DNA of 64,000 nt, taken from the NCBI RefSeq assembly GCF_900111935.1, contig NZ_FOYN01000005.1:62001-126000 (forward strand). The letters run 5' to 3'. The DNA is from Halorubrum sodomense (GTDB lineage: Archaea > Halobacteriota > Halobacteria > Halobacteriales > Haloferacaceae). The position numbers and the translations under genes are program-made. Positions 23,947-30,534 of this stretch are shown here, piece by piece (the first letter of the stretch is position 1; each line of letters starts with the position of its first letter). The notes beneath the pieces were generated by a model that saw only the letters and a list, made by a program, of their open reading frames with translations, ran no database searches and was not told the DNA's origin.

Positions 23947-24122
23947 TCGACGCTGCCGTAGAGTGGGCGGTCGCTCCCGGTCCGCCGAACTGGATGTTCG
24001 CGCTGGCGCTGCTCACCCATCCGAAGGTGTGGTCCGGTGAGGCTGTGCGAGCCGTCCGGAATCGTCTCGGTGACGGTCCGGCAGGTGACGGAGATCCCGC
24101 CGACGGGGAGGTTCAGGCGTGA
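23943..24122 (+). CDS. Small protein (59 aa), virion operon
   Basis: A 59-residue protein starting MIDAAVEWAVAPGPPNWMFAL. GTG 23943 overlaps the upstream stop (GTGA), and the next GTG 24119 overlaps its own. The short hydrophobic stretch WMFALALLTH may dip into a membrane. Coding support comes from the unbroken overlap chain. Confidence 0.55.
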   Translation: MIDAAVEWAVAPGPPNWMFALALLTHPKVWSGEAVRAVRNRLGDGPAGDGDPADGEVQA

Positions 24123-24388
24123 GGCTCTTCGACCCCGAGAAGGAGCCGGACGGGGACGCGCTGGCGCCGCACCACTTCTACGTGGGCGTCGCGCTGTCGC
24201 TGTTCGGTTTCGCGTCGATCTGGCCGTACTACCCGGCGACGGGCGCGGGCTTCGCGTTCATCGGCCTGCTCGTCGCGCTCGACGACGTGATCGAGCACAT
24301 GACGCCGTACCCGACGCCGCTCGATCAGGTGTGGAAGCGGATCGTGTACCCAATCGTGGAGAAGATTGAGGCGCAGACTCGATCGTAA
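24119..24388 (+). CDS. Two-helix membrane protein, last of the virion operon
   Basis: An 89-residue protein with two hydrophobic segments (FYVGVALSLFGFASIWPYY and GFAFIGLLVALDDVI) and a charged tail. GTG 24119 overlaps the upstream stop. It ends the virion operon and converges on an AT-rich gene. It is probably a minor virion membrane protein (VP9-like by place only). Confidence 0.65.
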   Translation: MRLFDPEKEPDGDALAPHHFYVGVALSLFGFASIWPYYPATGAGFAFIGLLVALDDVIEHMTPYPTPLDQVWKRIVYPIVEKIEAQTRS

Positions 24389-24415
24389 TCTAGGTGCTCT
24401 GATATTTCAACGAGG

Positions 24416-25297
24416 CTACTGTTCTTCCGGTGATTTCTCTGTTGAACTATCGTCCAAGTCAATCAGGTAATCTGGATCTGGCTTTTTAATTGGCACCAAC
24501 CAATCTGTATTCTCGTCATCATACTTCGGTGGTGTGTTGTAGATGTTCCGCTGATCGCCCTCCAATACACCAATTTCTTCTAATATTTCATATGCCGAGT
24601 CGGTGAACCCTCTGGGGTCGTATTCAAATTCAATGTCACCCCGCTCATACAGGTAGTCCGCCTTCTCGTACTCTGCTAAGTAAATCCAAGGAGCGGACTC
24701 GGCTGGAACCACCGTAGGGAACCGATTAAAGATTGCTGACCCGAAAAAGAACACCAGTTGACCTAATAATAAGACTCCCCCAATTAATTGGAGACTCGCC
24801 TGTATGGCGCTTCCGGCGAGGATCGCTGTCGTTAGTAACGCTGTTCCAACGAGTGTGACTTTTGACGGCCAAGTGACGGCAAAACGGCCAATTCGGTAAA
24901 GCACGATTGCGAATTTTCCGGCCAGTGATTGGTTAGCGAACCAGCTAGTAGAATATTCCAGCTTCCTGAACAAATCGTCTAACGTTTTTGGAGGTCTTCC
25001 CGGTTTCTTTTTAAATGTGAACAGGATACGGTACCAGCGAACGACTCCGGAGTCTTTTGGACTACCTTCTGCTCCCTCAATACCGTAGATGCTCCGGCTT
25101 TCACCGTGTGTAATAATAGCACCTAAGAATGTGAGTCCGAGCAAGAGAGGGAAATTACTCGCGCTGAATACACGACTCAAGACAGGTACTGGTAAATCAA
25201 CAGGAAATCCGATTTCTCTATTGATGTAGAGAAGGCTAAAGACTGGCAGATAAAATCCGCCGTATCTTATGTCCGCAGGGTTCGGAATACTTGCCAT
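24416..25297 (-). CDS. AT-rich membrane protein, unknown
   Basis: A 293-residue protein from AT-rich DNA. Hydrophobic segments lie near residues 43-62, 150-170 and 172-192, with soluble parts between and after. The C-terminal 100 residues (YLAEYEKADYLYERGDIEFEYD and so on) are acidic and may hold a winged-helix-like segment around DSAYEILEEIGVLEG. It is an accessory gene on the opposite strand from the virion operon. The family is unknown. Confidence 0.7.
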   Translation of the reverse strand: MASIPNPADIRYGGFYLPVFSLLYINREIGFPVDLPVPVLSRVFSASNFPLLLGLTFLGAIITHGESRSIYGIEGAEGSPKDSGVVRWYRILFTFKKKPGRPPKTLDDLFRKLEYSTSWFANQSLAGKFAIVLYRIGRFAVTWPSKVTLVGTALLTTAILAGSAIQASLQLIGGVLLLGQLVFFFGSAIFNRFPTVVPAESAPWIYLAEYEKADYLYERGDIEFEYDPRGFTDSAYEILEEIGVLEGDQRNIYNTPPKYDDENTDWLVPIKKPDPDYLIDLDDSSTEKSPEEQ

Positions 25298-25435
25298 CCT
25301 TTTCTAGATGACCTAATCGAATGGACATAAAATCTGTCCCGTCAAGGATCTCACAATCCGAGAACAGCCGCATCAAGATCCTCGCGCTCGGACACCGTAG
25401 GTCGATTTACGATCGGTATTTCGATTAGCTCAGAC

Positions 25436-25672
25436 TCAGACGAATGCCTGCGTCCGCTCCTCGGTGTGCTCGCTAACGACCTCGTCGACGCCCTCCCGGT
25501 CGACCATCGCCGCGTGTAGCGCTTCGGCGGTCGTCATCAGCTCACTCATATCGTCGGCCTCCTCGATCCCTTCCTCCCACGCTTCACGTTCACCGGGACG
25601 GAAGATTCCGTGATCGTCGAGAGCGGCGACCAATTCACGCAGATCCTCGCGATAGGCGGATTGGAGAGACAT
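25436..25672 (-). CDS. Small acidic helical protein (78 aa)
   Basis: A 78-residue helical, acidic protein starting MSLQSAYREDLRELVAALDDHG. It diverges from the gene at 25762 across a 90-base AT-rich stretch, so the two may share a control region. No known motif is seen. Confidence 0.6.
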   Translation of the reverse strand: MSLQSAYREDLRELVAALDDHGIFRPGEREAWEEGIEEADDMSELMTTAEALHAAMVDREGVDEVVSEHTEERTQAFV

Positions 25673-25707
25673 GTTTCACTTTTACTCAGCGCCCATGGCT
25701 TATGTCT

Positions 25708-25717
25708 TTATTTAAAA
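25708..25717 (+). promoter_or_regulatory. TATA box for the gene at 25762
   Basis: The sequence tttatttaaa lies about 45 nt before ATG 25762. It lies inside the longer frame that starts at ATG 25702, which argues against that start. Confidence 0.5.
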
Positions 25718-25761
25718 ACCCGCTCCGTCCATGTGTGCCGCCAAGTAGGACGCAGCAGACG

Positions 25762-26037
25762 ATGGTGGAGCAGCGCGCGAAGGAGCTGGAAGATTTCCGG
25801 CGGATGCTCCGGCCGGAGGCGGAGCAGGCGTTCGGCGAGGTGCTTGGGATGATGGGCGCCAACGCCGGCGCTGCGGATTACCTGGAGCCGGCGTCACCGC
25901 GGCGAGGGATGGACCTCTCGCTGTACATCGAGGCCGAGCTGGAGCGGCAGCGATTACAGCAGGAGGTGGCGGACTTGGAGGCCGAGATCGAGCAAATCAA
26001 AAAATACCTCGCCGGTGAAGCTGCCGTGAGGGAGTAA
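25762..26037 (+). CDS. Coiled-coil protein (91 aa)
   Basis: A 91-residue protein starting MVEQRAKELEDFRRML. Its C-terminal part (YIEAELERQRLQQEVADLEAE and on) is a clear coiled coil. ATG 25702 would add 20 residues but overlaps the TATA box. It lies in the cargo region. It may dimerise; the function is unknown. Confidence 0.6.
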   Translation: MVEQRAKELEDFRRMLRPEAEQAFGEVLGMMGANAGAADYLEPASPRRGMDLSLYIEAELERQRLQQEVADLEAEIEQIKKYLAGEAAVRE

Positions 26038-26096
26038 ACGACCCGCTTCGGAATTATTATCAATCTGTCTTTTCTTTGAATGATTTAATTAGCAAT

Positions 26097-26912
26097 ATGA
26101 CCGGATCTCAAATGCTATTCCCACTACTACAATTCGTAGCCTTAGTTGCTCCTGCGATCGCGATTCTGATGCAAGTCCTCGAAGAGAAAGATGGTAGGAC
26201 TTCGTTTGCTCTCAGTTTACTGGAAGTAGCACTATTAGCGATGATTTTTGGGAGTCTTATCCTTCTTGTCGAGTTGCTGGGAACAATAGAGAATACATTG
26301 ACTGTGGGTAGTGTTCTGCTTATAAATGGGTCTCTACTACTGGCTGCCGTAGCAGTAGCTTGGAACTCTCTGAATCTTTCAGAGAAATTCAGCGGCACGA
26401 CCGGCACTTCTCCAAACTTCAGAACCGTTACTGTTCAAATACTTGAAATTGGACTGGTCCTCTCACTTGTGATTACAATGAACATTCTTGGATTCTTTGT
26501 CTTCGCAGAGTACCTACCATGGTTGGTCAATGTTGGTCCGATATTCTCCAGTGAAATAATTGATCCCTCTCTCTATTATTCGATTATATTTGTGTTTCTC
26601 ACCCTTAGAGTAGTTGTATACTTAGCAAATGTAGGCAAGATCCCAGTTTCAGATTTACAAGATAGCGTTTCGGAATCATTAGGATACGCAGTAGCATTTA
26701 TAGTCCTGTTTCCAGCTTTAGGATTCGGTCTATTCGCTATTTTTCAGCTTCTCATTCATAACCCTTGGATTACCGTAGCAAGGGGTAACGATGTGTTTAT
26801 ATTACCACATCTGTGGGCCCTCTTTGTTCTGGTTGCTCTATTTGCTGGGAACATGGATGATGAAGAAGACGAAGAAGACCAAGACGGCGGAAATAGTGAA
26901 AGCGGATCGTGA
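26097..26912 (+). CDS. AT-rich multi-pass membrane protein
   Basis: A 271-residue protein from AT-rich DNA with about seven hydrophobic segments (for example LFPLLQFVALVAPAIAILM and ILEIGLVLSLVITMNILGF) and a short acidic tail (DDEEDEEDQ). ATG 26097 is chosen over TTG 26076. It resembles no transporter I can name. Together with the genes at 18085 and 24416 it gives the provirus three unrelated-looking AT-rich membrane proteins, possibly for superinfection exclusion; this is inference. Confidence 0.7.
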   Translation: MTGSQMLFPLLQFVALVAPAIAILMQVLEEKDGRTSFALSLLEVALLAMIFGSLILLVELLGTIENTLTVGSVLLINGSLLLAAVAVAWNSLNLSEKFSGTTGTSPNFRTVTVQILEIGLVLSLVITMNILGFFVFAEYLPWLVNVGPIFSSEIIDPSLYYSIIFVFLTLRVVVYLANVGKIPVSDLQDSVSESLGYAVAFIVLFPALGFGLFAIFQLLIHNPWITVARGNDVFILPHLWALFVLVALFAGNMDDEEDEEDQDGGNSESGS

Positions 26913-26920
26913 GAGATAGG

Positions 26921-27661
26921 TTATTCAAACTGTGACCTAACGTACTCAGGCAACGAACGAGCAGCAAATACTGGCGTAAACTCTGACGCCAATCGTCTCC
27001 TCATCTCCGGTCGAGAGATCTCTGAATCTCCACTGATAACATCTTCCTGTCTAGCAATTACCCGAAGGGGTTCAATCAGGGAGGCTTCTGTCACTCTCTG
27101 TTTGGTCTCTCCTGTCCTGACATCCTTGGCCCAGAGCGACCAACGAATTCCGTCAGTCCCGATCGCTACGAGATATCTCTGATCTCTGCTCTTCAGGTAC
27201 TTCGAGAAAGTGTTTGATTTGACGTAGGCCTTGATATCCTCAGTAGCCTTCTCAACCGCTGTTCCAGGCCTTTCTCTGTTAGCAGCCTTTGCCTCAAGGA
27301 TACAGACGATGTCTTCAGACAGGTTCCTGAGTCGGTAGTCCGGACGGTTTCCCTCAATCTTCCGAAAGGTAGTTGGCCGCCGAACGAAGTGAGGTCCTTC
27401 GCCGTCGTATTTCTCTGAGATTGGGTTCAGATAACCCAAACTGTGGAGTAGAGGTTCAATTAGGTACTGTTCGGTGAAATCTTCCGGCGCCTGGTGAATT
27501 TTGGGACCTGAGAGTTTTGAGGGAGAGTTGAGAACATCTTCTAACTCACCGCCCTCACCCAGCTCCTTGAATTTTCTCGGGAACACCTGTAACTGCTGGC
27601 AGACTCTTTCAGCGATGACTGGATGGGCTCCCAAGGCAGCGTTTTCCGACGTTTCGTTCAT
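26921..27661 (-). CDS. PD-(D/E)XK nuclease, HsdR-N-like
   Basis: A 246-residue protein. Residues 60-75 (EDFTEQYLIEPLLHSLGY) and 106-126 (NRPDYRLRNLSEDIVCILEAK) match the N-terminal nuclease domain of type I restriction subunits (HSDR_N). Catalytic residues would be Asp108, Glu123 and Lys125. There is no helicase domain. The start ATG lies directly after the stop of the ribbon-helix-helix gene, so the two form an operon. It is probably a restriction-like or counter-defence nuclease. GC is moderate, below that of the host genes. Confidence 0.8.
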   Translation of the reverse strand: MNETSENAALGAHPVIAERVCQQLQVFPRKFKELGEGGELEDVLNSPSKLSGPKIHQAPEDFTEQYLIEPLLHSLGYLNPISEKYDGEGPHFVRRPTTFRKIEGNRPDYRLRNLSEDIVCILEAKAANRERPGTAVEKATEDIKAYVKSNTFSKYLKSRDQRYLVAIGTDGIRWSLWAKDVRTGETKQRVTEASLIEPLRVIARQEDVISGDSEISRPEMRRRLASEFTPVFAARSLPEYVRSQFE

Positions 27662-27877
27662 CTATCCGCTATCTGCTTCAACAGCCTCTGAGACTAGTTC
27701 CGTGTCCTCGGCGGCTAGGCTCATCAACCCCCGAATTACCTGTCCACGCGAGACGTTCATCGGAATCTTCCCCTCGATCTGTGCCTTCTTGATTGTCCGG
27801 TCGAACTCGTCTACGCTTTCGGTTGAAGCGCGAACGCTGATATTCTTCTTACCGTCTTGGCCGTCTCCCGACTCCAT
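27662..27877 (-). CDS. Ribbon-helix-helix protein paired with a nuclease
   Basis: A 71-residue protein starting MESGDGQDGKKNISVRASTE, with a strand KNISVRA followed by two helices (ESVDEFDRTIKKAQIEG and SRGQVIRGLMSLAAED), the ribbon-helix-helix plan. ATG 27877 is chosen; an upstream start at 27949 would run through the operator. The nuclease gene follows with no gap. It is likely the autorepressor of the pair. Confidence 0.65.
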   Translation of the reverse strand: MESGDGQDGKKNISVRASTESVDEFDRTIKKAQIEGKIPMNVSRGQVIRGLMSLAAEDTELVSEAVEADSG

Positions 27878-27929
27878 ACTATCCTCAAGGAAATAAGTGA
27901 TTGAATAACCCCGGCACAATAGCACTCTG

Positions 27930-27962
27930 CTTGTGTGCTTAACAAGCACAAGATTTAAGCAC
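27930..27962. promoter_or_regulatory. Divergent control region with GTGCTT/AAGCAC repeats
   Basis: A perfect 6-bp inverted repeat, gtgcttaacaagcac (27935-27949), is followed by another aagcac (27957-27962). It lies between two divergent genes that both encode ribbon-helix-helix proteins. A TATA-like atttaag (27953-27959) is about 30 nt before ATG 27987. Confidence 0.6.
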
Positions 27963-27986
27963 AGTAGTGATTAAGTGATTCAACGC

Positions 27987-28184
27987 ATGGCGCTGTCAGT
28001 CAATGTGACCGTCAACATGCCGATGGAGATGGTCGACGACGTGACCGAACAGGCCGATGAACACGGAATGAGCCGTGCTGAGTACATCCGCTACCTGATC
28101 CGGCAGGCCGACGACTCGCCGTTCGCGGTGCCGGAGCAGTCGCTCAGCTCGGCGGACGGCGAATCGAAGAAGGGCCCCGCGTGA
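27987..28184 (+). CDS. CopG-like RHH protein, SNJ2-type Orf2 position
   Basis: A 65-residue protein starting MALSVNVTVNMPMEMVDDVT. The strand VNVTVNMP and the helix MSRAEYIRYLIRQA make a clear ribbon-helix-helix. Its stop overlaps the next start (TGATG). In virus SNJ2, two small proteins encoded just before the integrase are needed for integration; this gene and the next match that arrangement. GTG 27975 is a possible alternative start. Confidence 0.8.
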   Translation: MALSVNVTVNMPMEMVDDVTEQADEHGMSRAEYIRYLIRQADDSPFAVPEQSLSSADGESKKGPA

Positions 28185-28459
28185 TGACCCCGACCAAAGA
28201 GACACCCTCAGGGCCCGTCGAAGACAACGCGAGCGACCGTAAAAAGCGTGCGGAGCGCGCCGCCACGCGCAGCGTGCCCGACGTGCGGAGACGCGACGAC
28301 GCGGTGACTCGCCTCGTTAAGCTCCGCACCGCACACGGAACGAGAACGGTCGAGACCGCGGTCTCCCCGCTCGCGACCGACTCCGCCGCCGTCGACCTCG
28401 CACGGCGCCGCGAGGAGATCCCGCCGAGAGAGTTCAGAACCGGCGAGGTGGTCGCGTAG
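28184..28459 (+). CDS. Small basic protein, SNJ2-type Orf3 position
   Basis: A 91-residue charged protein starting MTPTKETPSGPVEDNASDRK, rich in Arg and Lys. It lies between the RHH gene and the integrase; its stop overlaps the integrase start (TAGTG). By position it matches the second integration accessory protein of the SNJ2 system. No domain is recognised. Confidence 0.7.
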   Translation: MTPTKETPSGPVEDNASDRKKRAERAATRSVPDVRRRDDAVTRLVKLRTAHGTRTVETAVSPLATDSAAVDLARRREEIPPREFRTGEVVA

Positions 28460-29499
28460 TGGCGGACCTCGAACCGATCGAGCCGTCGAAAGCGGTCGAC
28501 CTGTATCTGCGAGGCCGCGACGACATCAGCGAAAACACCCGCGAGTCCCAGCTCTACGACCTCCGCGCCTTCGTGGCGTGGACCGACGAGGTGGGCCTCA
28601 CGAACATGAACGAGCTGTCCGGCCGCGACCTCTACGAGTTCCGCGTCTGGCGACGCGACGGCGGCTACTCCGGCGAGGAGATCGAGACCGTCACGCTCCG
28701 GGGAACGCTCGCGACGGTGCGCGCGTTCCTCCGGTTCTGCGTGACGATCGACGCCGTCGAAGACGAACTCTGGGACAAGCTCCCGCTCCCGGTCGCCGGC
28801 CGCGACGAGCAGGTGAGCGACAGCACGCTCGACCCGGATCGCGCCGTCGCGATTCTGGAATACCTGGACAAGTACAACTACGCCAGCCGCCAGCACGTCA
28901 TCCTGCTGCTGCTGTGGCACACCGGGTGCCGGTCGGGCGCGATACGCGGCCTCGATCTCGGCGACCTCGACCTCGACGGAACCCGAGCCCGCGGCGAGGG
29001 GCCGGCGGTCCACTTCGTCCACCGACCGGACACCGGCACACCCCTCAAGAACAAGGGGCCCGGTACGCGGTGGAACGCGATCAGTCAGGAGGTGGCGACG
29101 GTCCTTCGCGACTACATCGACGGTCCACGGAAGGAAGCGACCGACGAACACGGCCGGCGGCCGCTCCTGTCGACAAGGCAGGGGCGCATCAGTTCGTCGT
29201 CGATCAGGAGTACGCTGTACCGCGTGACGCGGCCCTGCTGGCGCGGCGAGGCGTGCCCCCACGACGAAGACCCGGACACCTGCGAGTTCACGGAGGCCGG
29301 CCACATGAGCCGCTGTCCGTCCGCACGCTCGCCCCACGACGTGCGGAGTGGCAGAGTCACGGCGTATCGGCGATCGAACGTGAAGCGCGACCTCGTCGAG
29401 GACCGACTCAACGCGAGCGACGACGTTCTCGACAAGCACTACGATCGGCGCAGCGAGCGCGAGAAAGCGGCGCAGCGACGGAGGTACTTCGACATATGA
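28459..29499 (+). CDS. int: Tyrosine integrase, IntSNJ2-type
   Basis: A 346-residue tyrosine recombinase. The N-terminal SAM-like domain (residues 8-115) is followed by the catalytic domain: Arg158 (HTGCRSGAIRGL), Lys197 or Lys199, His293 and Arg296 (SPHDVRSG), and Tyr328 (LDKHYDRRSER). Residues 260-286 have a Cys/His insert (C260, C266, H268, C275, C286) found in haloarchaeal integrases. It lies beside attR and is the last gene of a three-gene operon. The start GTG 28459 overlaps the previous stop. Confidence 0.92.
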   Translation: MADLEPIEPSKAVDLYLRGRDDISENTRESQLYDLRAFVAWTDEVGLTNMNELSGRDLYEFRVWRRDGGYSGEEIETVTLRGTLATVRAFLRFCVTIDAVEDELWDKLPLPVAGRDEQVSDSTLDPDRAVAILEYLDKYNYASRQHVILLLLWHTGCRSGAIRGLDLGDLDLDGTRARGEGPAVHFVHRPDTGTPLKNKGPGTRWNAISQEVATVLRDYIDGPRKEATDEHGRRPLLSTRQGRISSSSIRSTLYRVTRPCWRGEACPHDEDPDTCEFTEAGHMSRCPSARSPHDVRSGRVTAYRRSNVKRDLVEDRLNASDDVLDKHYDRRSEREKAAQRRRYFDI

Positions 29500-29590
29500 A
29501 TCGACAAGCACTACGACGCTCGGCGACGGGTAGCGACAGCAGAGATCATGCGTTCGGGGAGGGCGGACTTCCTTTTCAGCCGGTTTGTAG
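29500..29590 (+). pseudogene. Relic 3' end of a second integrase
   Basis: Immediately after the integrase stop, 29501-29516 repeats 16 bases from the true gene (29429-29444) and the frame reads DKHYDARRRVATAEIM, the start of a typical integrase C-terminal end (compare LDKHYDRRSEREK). It then runs into the short att-like copy at 29553. There is no upstream part. It is probably the remains of an earlier element at the same tRNA. Confidence 0.6.
29553..29567 (+). other. Partial att copy (15 bp)
   Basis: The sequence ttcggggagggcgga matches the last 15 bases of tRNA-Tyr and of attR. It lies 114 bases left of the end of the 21-bp attR copy. Confidence 0.7.
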
Positions 29591-29597
29591 TGGCTGG

Positions 29598-29616
29598 AGA
29601 TCGGCTTGTCCCCCGT
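29598..29616 (+). pseudogene. Split tRNA-Tyr 3'-half fragment
   Basis: These 19 bases match tRNA-Tyr 8621-8639 (anticodon stem to start of T arm) with one difference. A 64-base insert then separates them from the 21-bp attR copy, so together the pieces rebuild the tRNA 3' half with an insertion. Confidence 0.65.
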
Positions 29617-29680
29617 CCTCGTGAGCGAAGCGAACGAGGGCTCGGAAGTCGCGCGCAGCGTAGCGAGCACGTCTTTCGGA

Positions 29681-29701
29681 GTTCAATTCGGGGAGGGCGG
29701 A
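29681..29701 (+). other. attR core of the provirus
   Basis: A 21-bp direct repeat of the tRNA-Tyr 3' end at 8638-8658. It marks the right end of the element; what follows was next to the tRNA before integration. Confidence 0.9.
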
Positions 29702-29708
29702 CTGACAC

Positions 29709-29742
29709 TCAGCAACCGCTCGCTATCGCTCGCGGTTGCTGA
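29709..29742. terminator. Hairpin after attR, former tRNA terminator
   Basis: Perfect 11-bp arms, tcagcaaccgc and gcggttgctga, surround a 12-base loop. A pyrimidine-rich gagtttctt follows. Before integration this lay directly downstream of tRNA-Tyr, so it may be its original 3' signal. Besides the att elements and this hairpin, I see nothing in 29500-29810. Confidence 0.55.
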
Positions 29743-29810
29743 CCGAGTTTCTTACCAGTGGCGAAGCGCCGAAGCGTTGATTTCAACCGGCGCACACCGT
29801 GCGCGTGCCG

Positions 29811-30467
29811 ATGTCGTTTCCGTCGACCATCGACTGGGACGCCCACTGGGAGGCGACGGACCGGGACGAGTTAGACGAGATGCGCGTCGCCGGCGAGCGG
29901 ATGGTCAACCGACTGGAGCGGCTCTTCGACGGGTTCCCCGCGTCGCTGGCCGACGTCGGCTGCGGTCCGGCGTTCATGCTGTTCGAGGCCGCCCGCCGTC
30001 ACCCGGACACGACCCTGTTCGGATACGATGCGGCCGCGTCCGTCGTTCGACGGAACCGATCGATCGCCGACGAGCGCGGGGCCGACGCCCTGCGGTTCGA
30101 GACGGCGCGGCTCCCGGAGTTGGACGTCGACCGCCGGTTCGAGTGCGTCACGTGCATCGCCACGCTCCACTACGTCGCGGACGTCCGGTCGGCCCTCGAC
30201 GCGCTGTACTCACGGGTTACGCCCGGCGGGCGCCTGATCTTCAACTACCCGAACCGCCGCACCAGACGGGCGTACTTGGAGGACCCGGACATCGATCCCG
30301 AGCGATTCGAGCTCGTGCTCGACGGCGAGAACCTCCTCACCTACGAGGCGATCGAGGACGCCCTCTCTCGGAGGCCCCGGAGCTTCTGGAAGGCGGTCGA
30401 CGAGGACGACTGGCGCTCGATCGGTCGGGCCAACCCCTGCGTGATCGTCGACAAGCCCGAGGGCTGA
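29811..30467 (+). CDS. Class I SAM-dependent methyltransferase
   Basis: A 218-residue protein. Motif I is LADVGCGPAF, followed by GYDAA (acidic end of strand 2) and FECVTCIATLHYVAD (motif IV), with a later GGRLIFNYPN. It is of the small-molecule type (Methyltransf_11/25); the substrate is unknown. ATG 29811 is chosen over GTGs at 29799 and 29805. The first gene outside attR, it is host DNA by composition. Confidence 0.85.
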   Translation: MSFPSTIDWDAHWEATDRDELDEMRVAGERMVNRLERLFDGFPASLADVGCGPAFMLFEAARRHPDTTLFGYDAAASVVRRNRSIADERGADALRFETARLPELDVDRRFECVTCIATLHYVADVRSALDALYSRVTPGGRLIFNYPNRRTRRAYLEDPDIDPERFELVLDGENLLTYEAIEDALSRRPRSFWKAVDEDDWRSIGRANPCVIVDKPEG

Positions 30468-30534
30468 TCCCGGTCGAGCGCGAGGCGGACGACACCACCA
30501 CCCGATTTTTCACGACTCCCGGCGACGAGCGGGT

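Larger units (their letters stand above)
8638..29701. mobile_element. Integrated provirus, SH1/SNJ1-like (tailless, internal membrane)
   Basis: The element is about 21.1 kb, bounded by 21-bp direct repeats, one in the 3' end of tRNA-Tyr. It carries a tyrosine integrase next to the right end, a FtsK/HerA-type packaging ATPase, two adjacent small beta-rich proteins matching the size and order of VP7 and VP4 of the SH1 lineage, many small membrane proteins and a spike or fibre-like protein. No portal, terminase, tail or pleolipovirus spike gene is seen, so the tailless icosahedral type is the best reading. Genes at both ends are GC-rich, with AT-rich cargo inside. No clear replication protein was found. 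Confidence 0.85.

Noticed and set aside
10842-27661. Methyltransferase and HsdR-N-like nuclease as a restriction-modification pair
   Set aside because: They are over 14 kb apart in different operons, and a cytosine-5 methyltransferase does not normally pair with an HsdR-type nuclease. Kept only as a test idea.
8638-29701. Tailed (caudoviral) prophage or pleolipovirus
   Set aside because: There is no portal, terminase, tail or protease gene, and no pleolipovirus spike or Rep; the paired capsid-like genes and the packaging ATPase point to the SH1 lineage.
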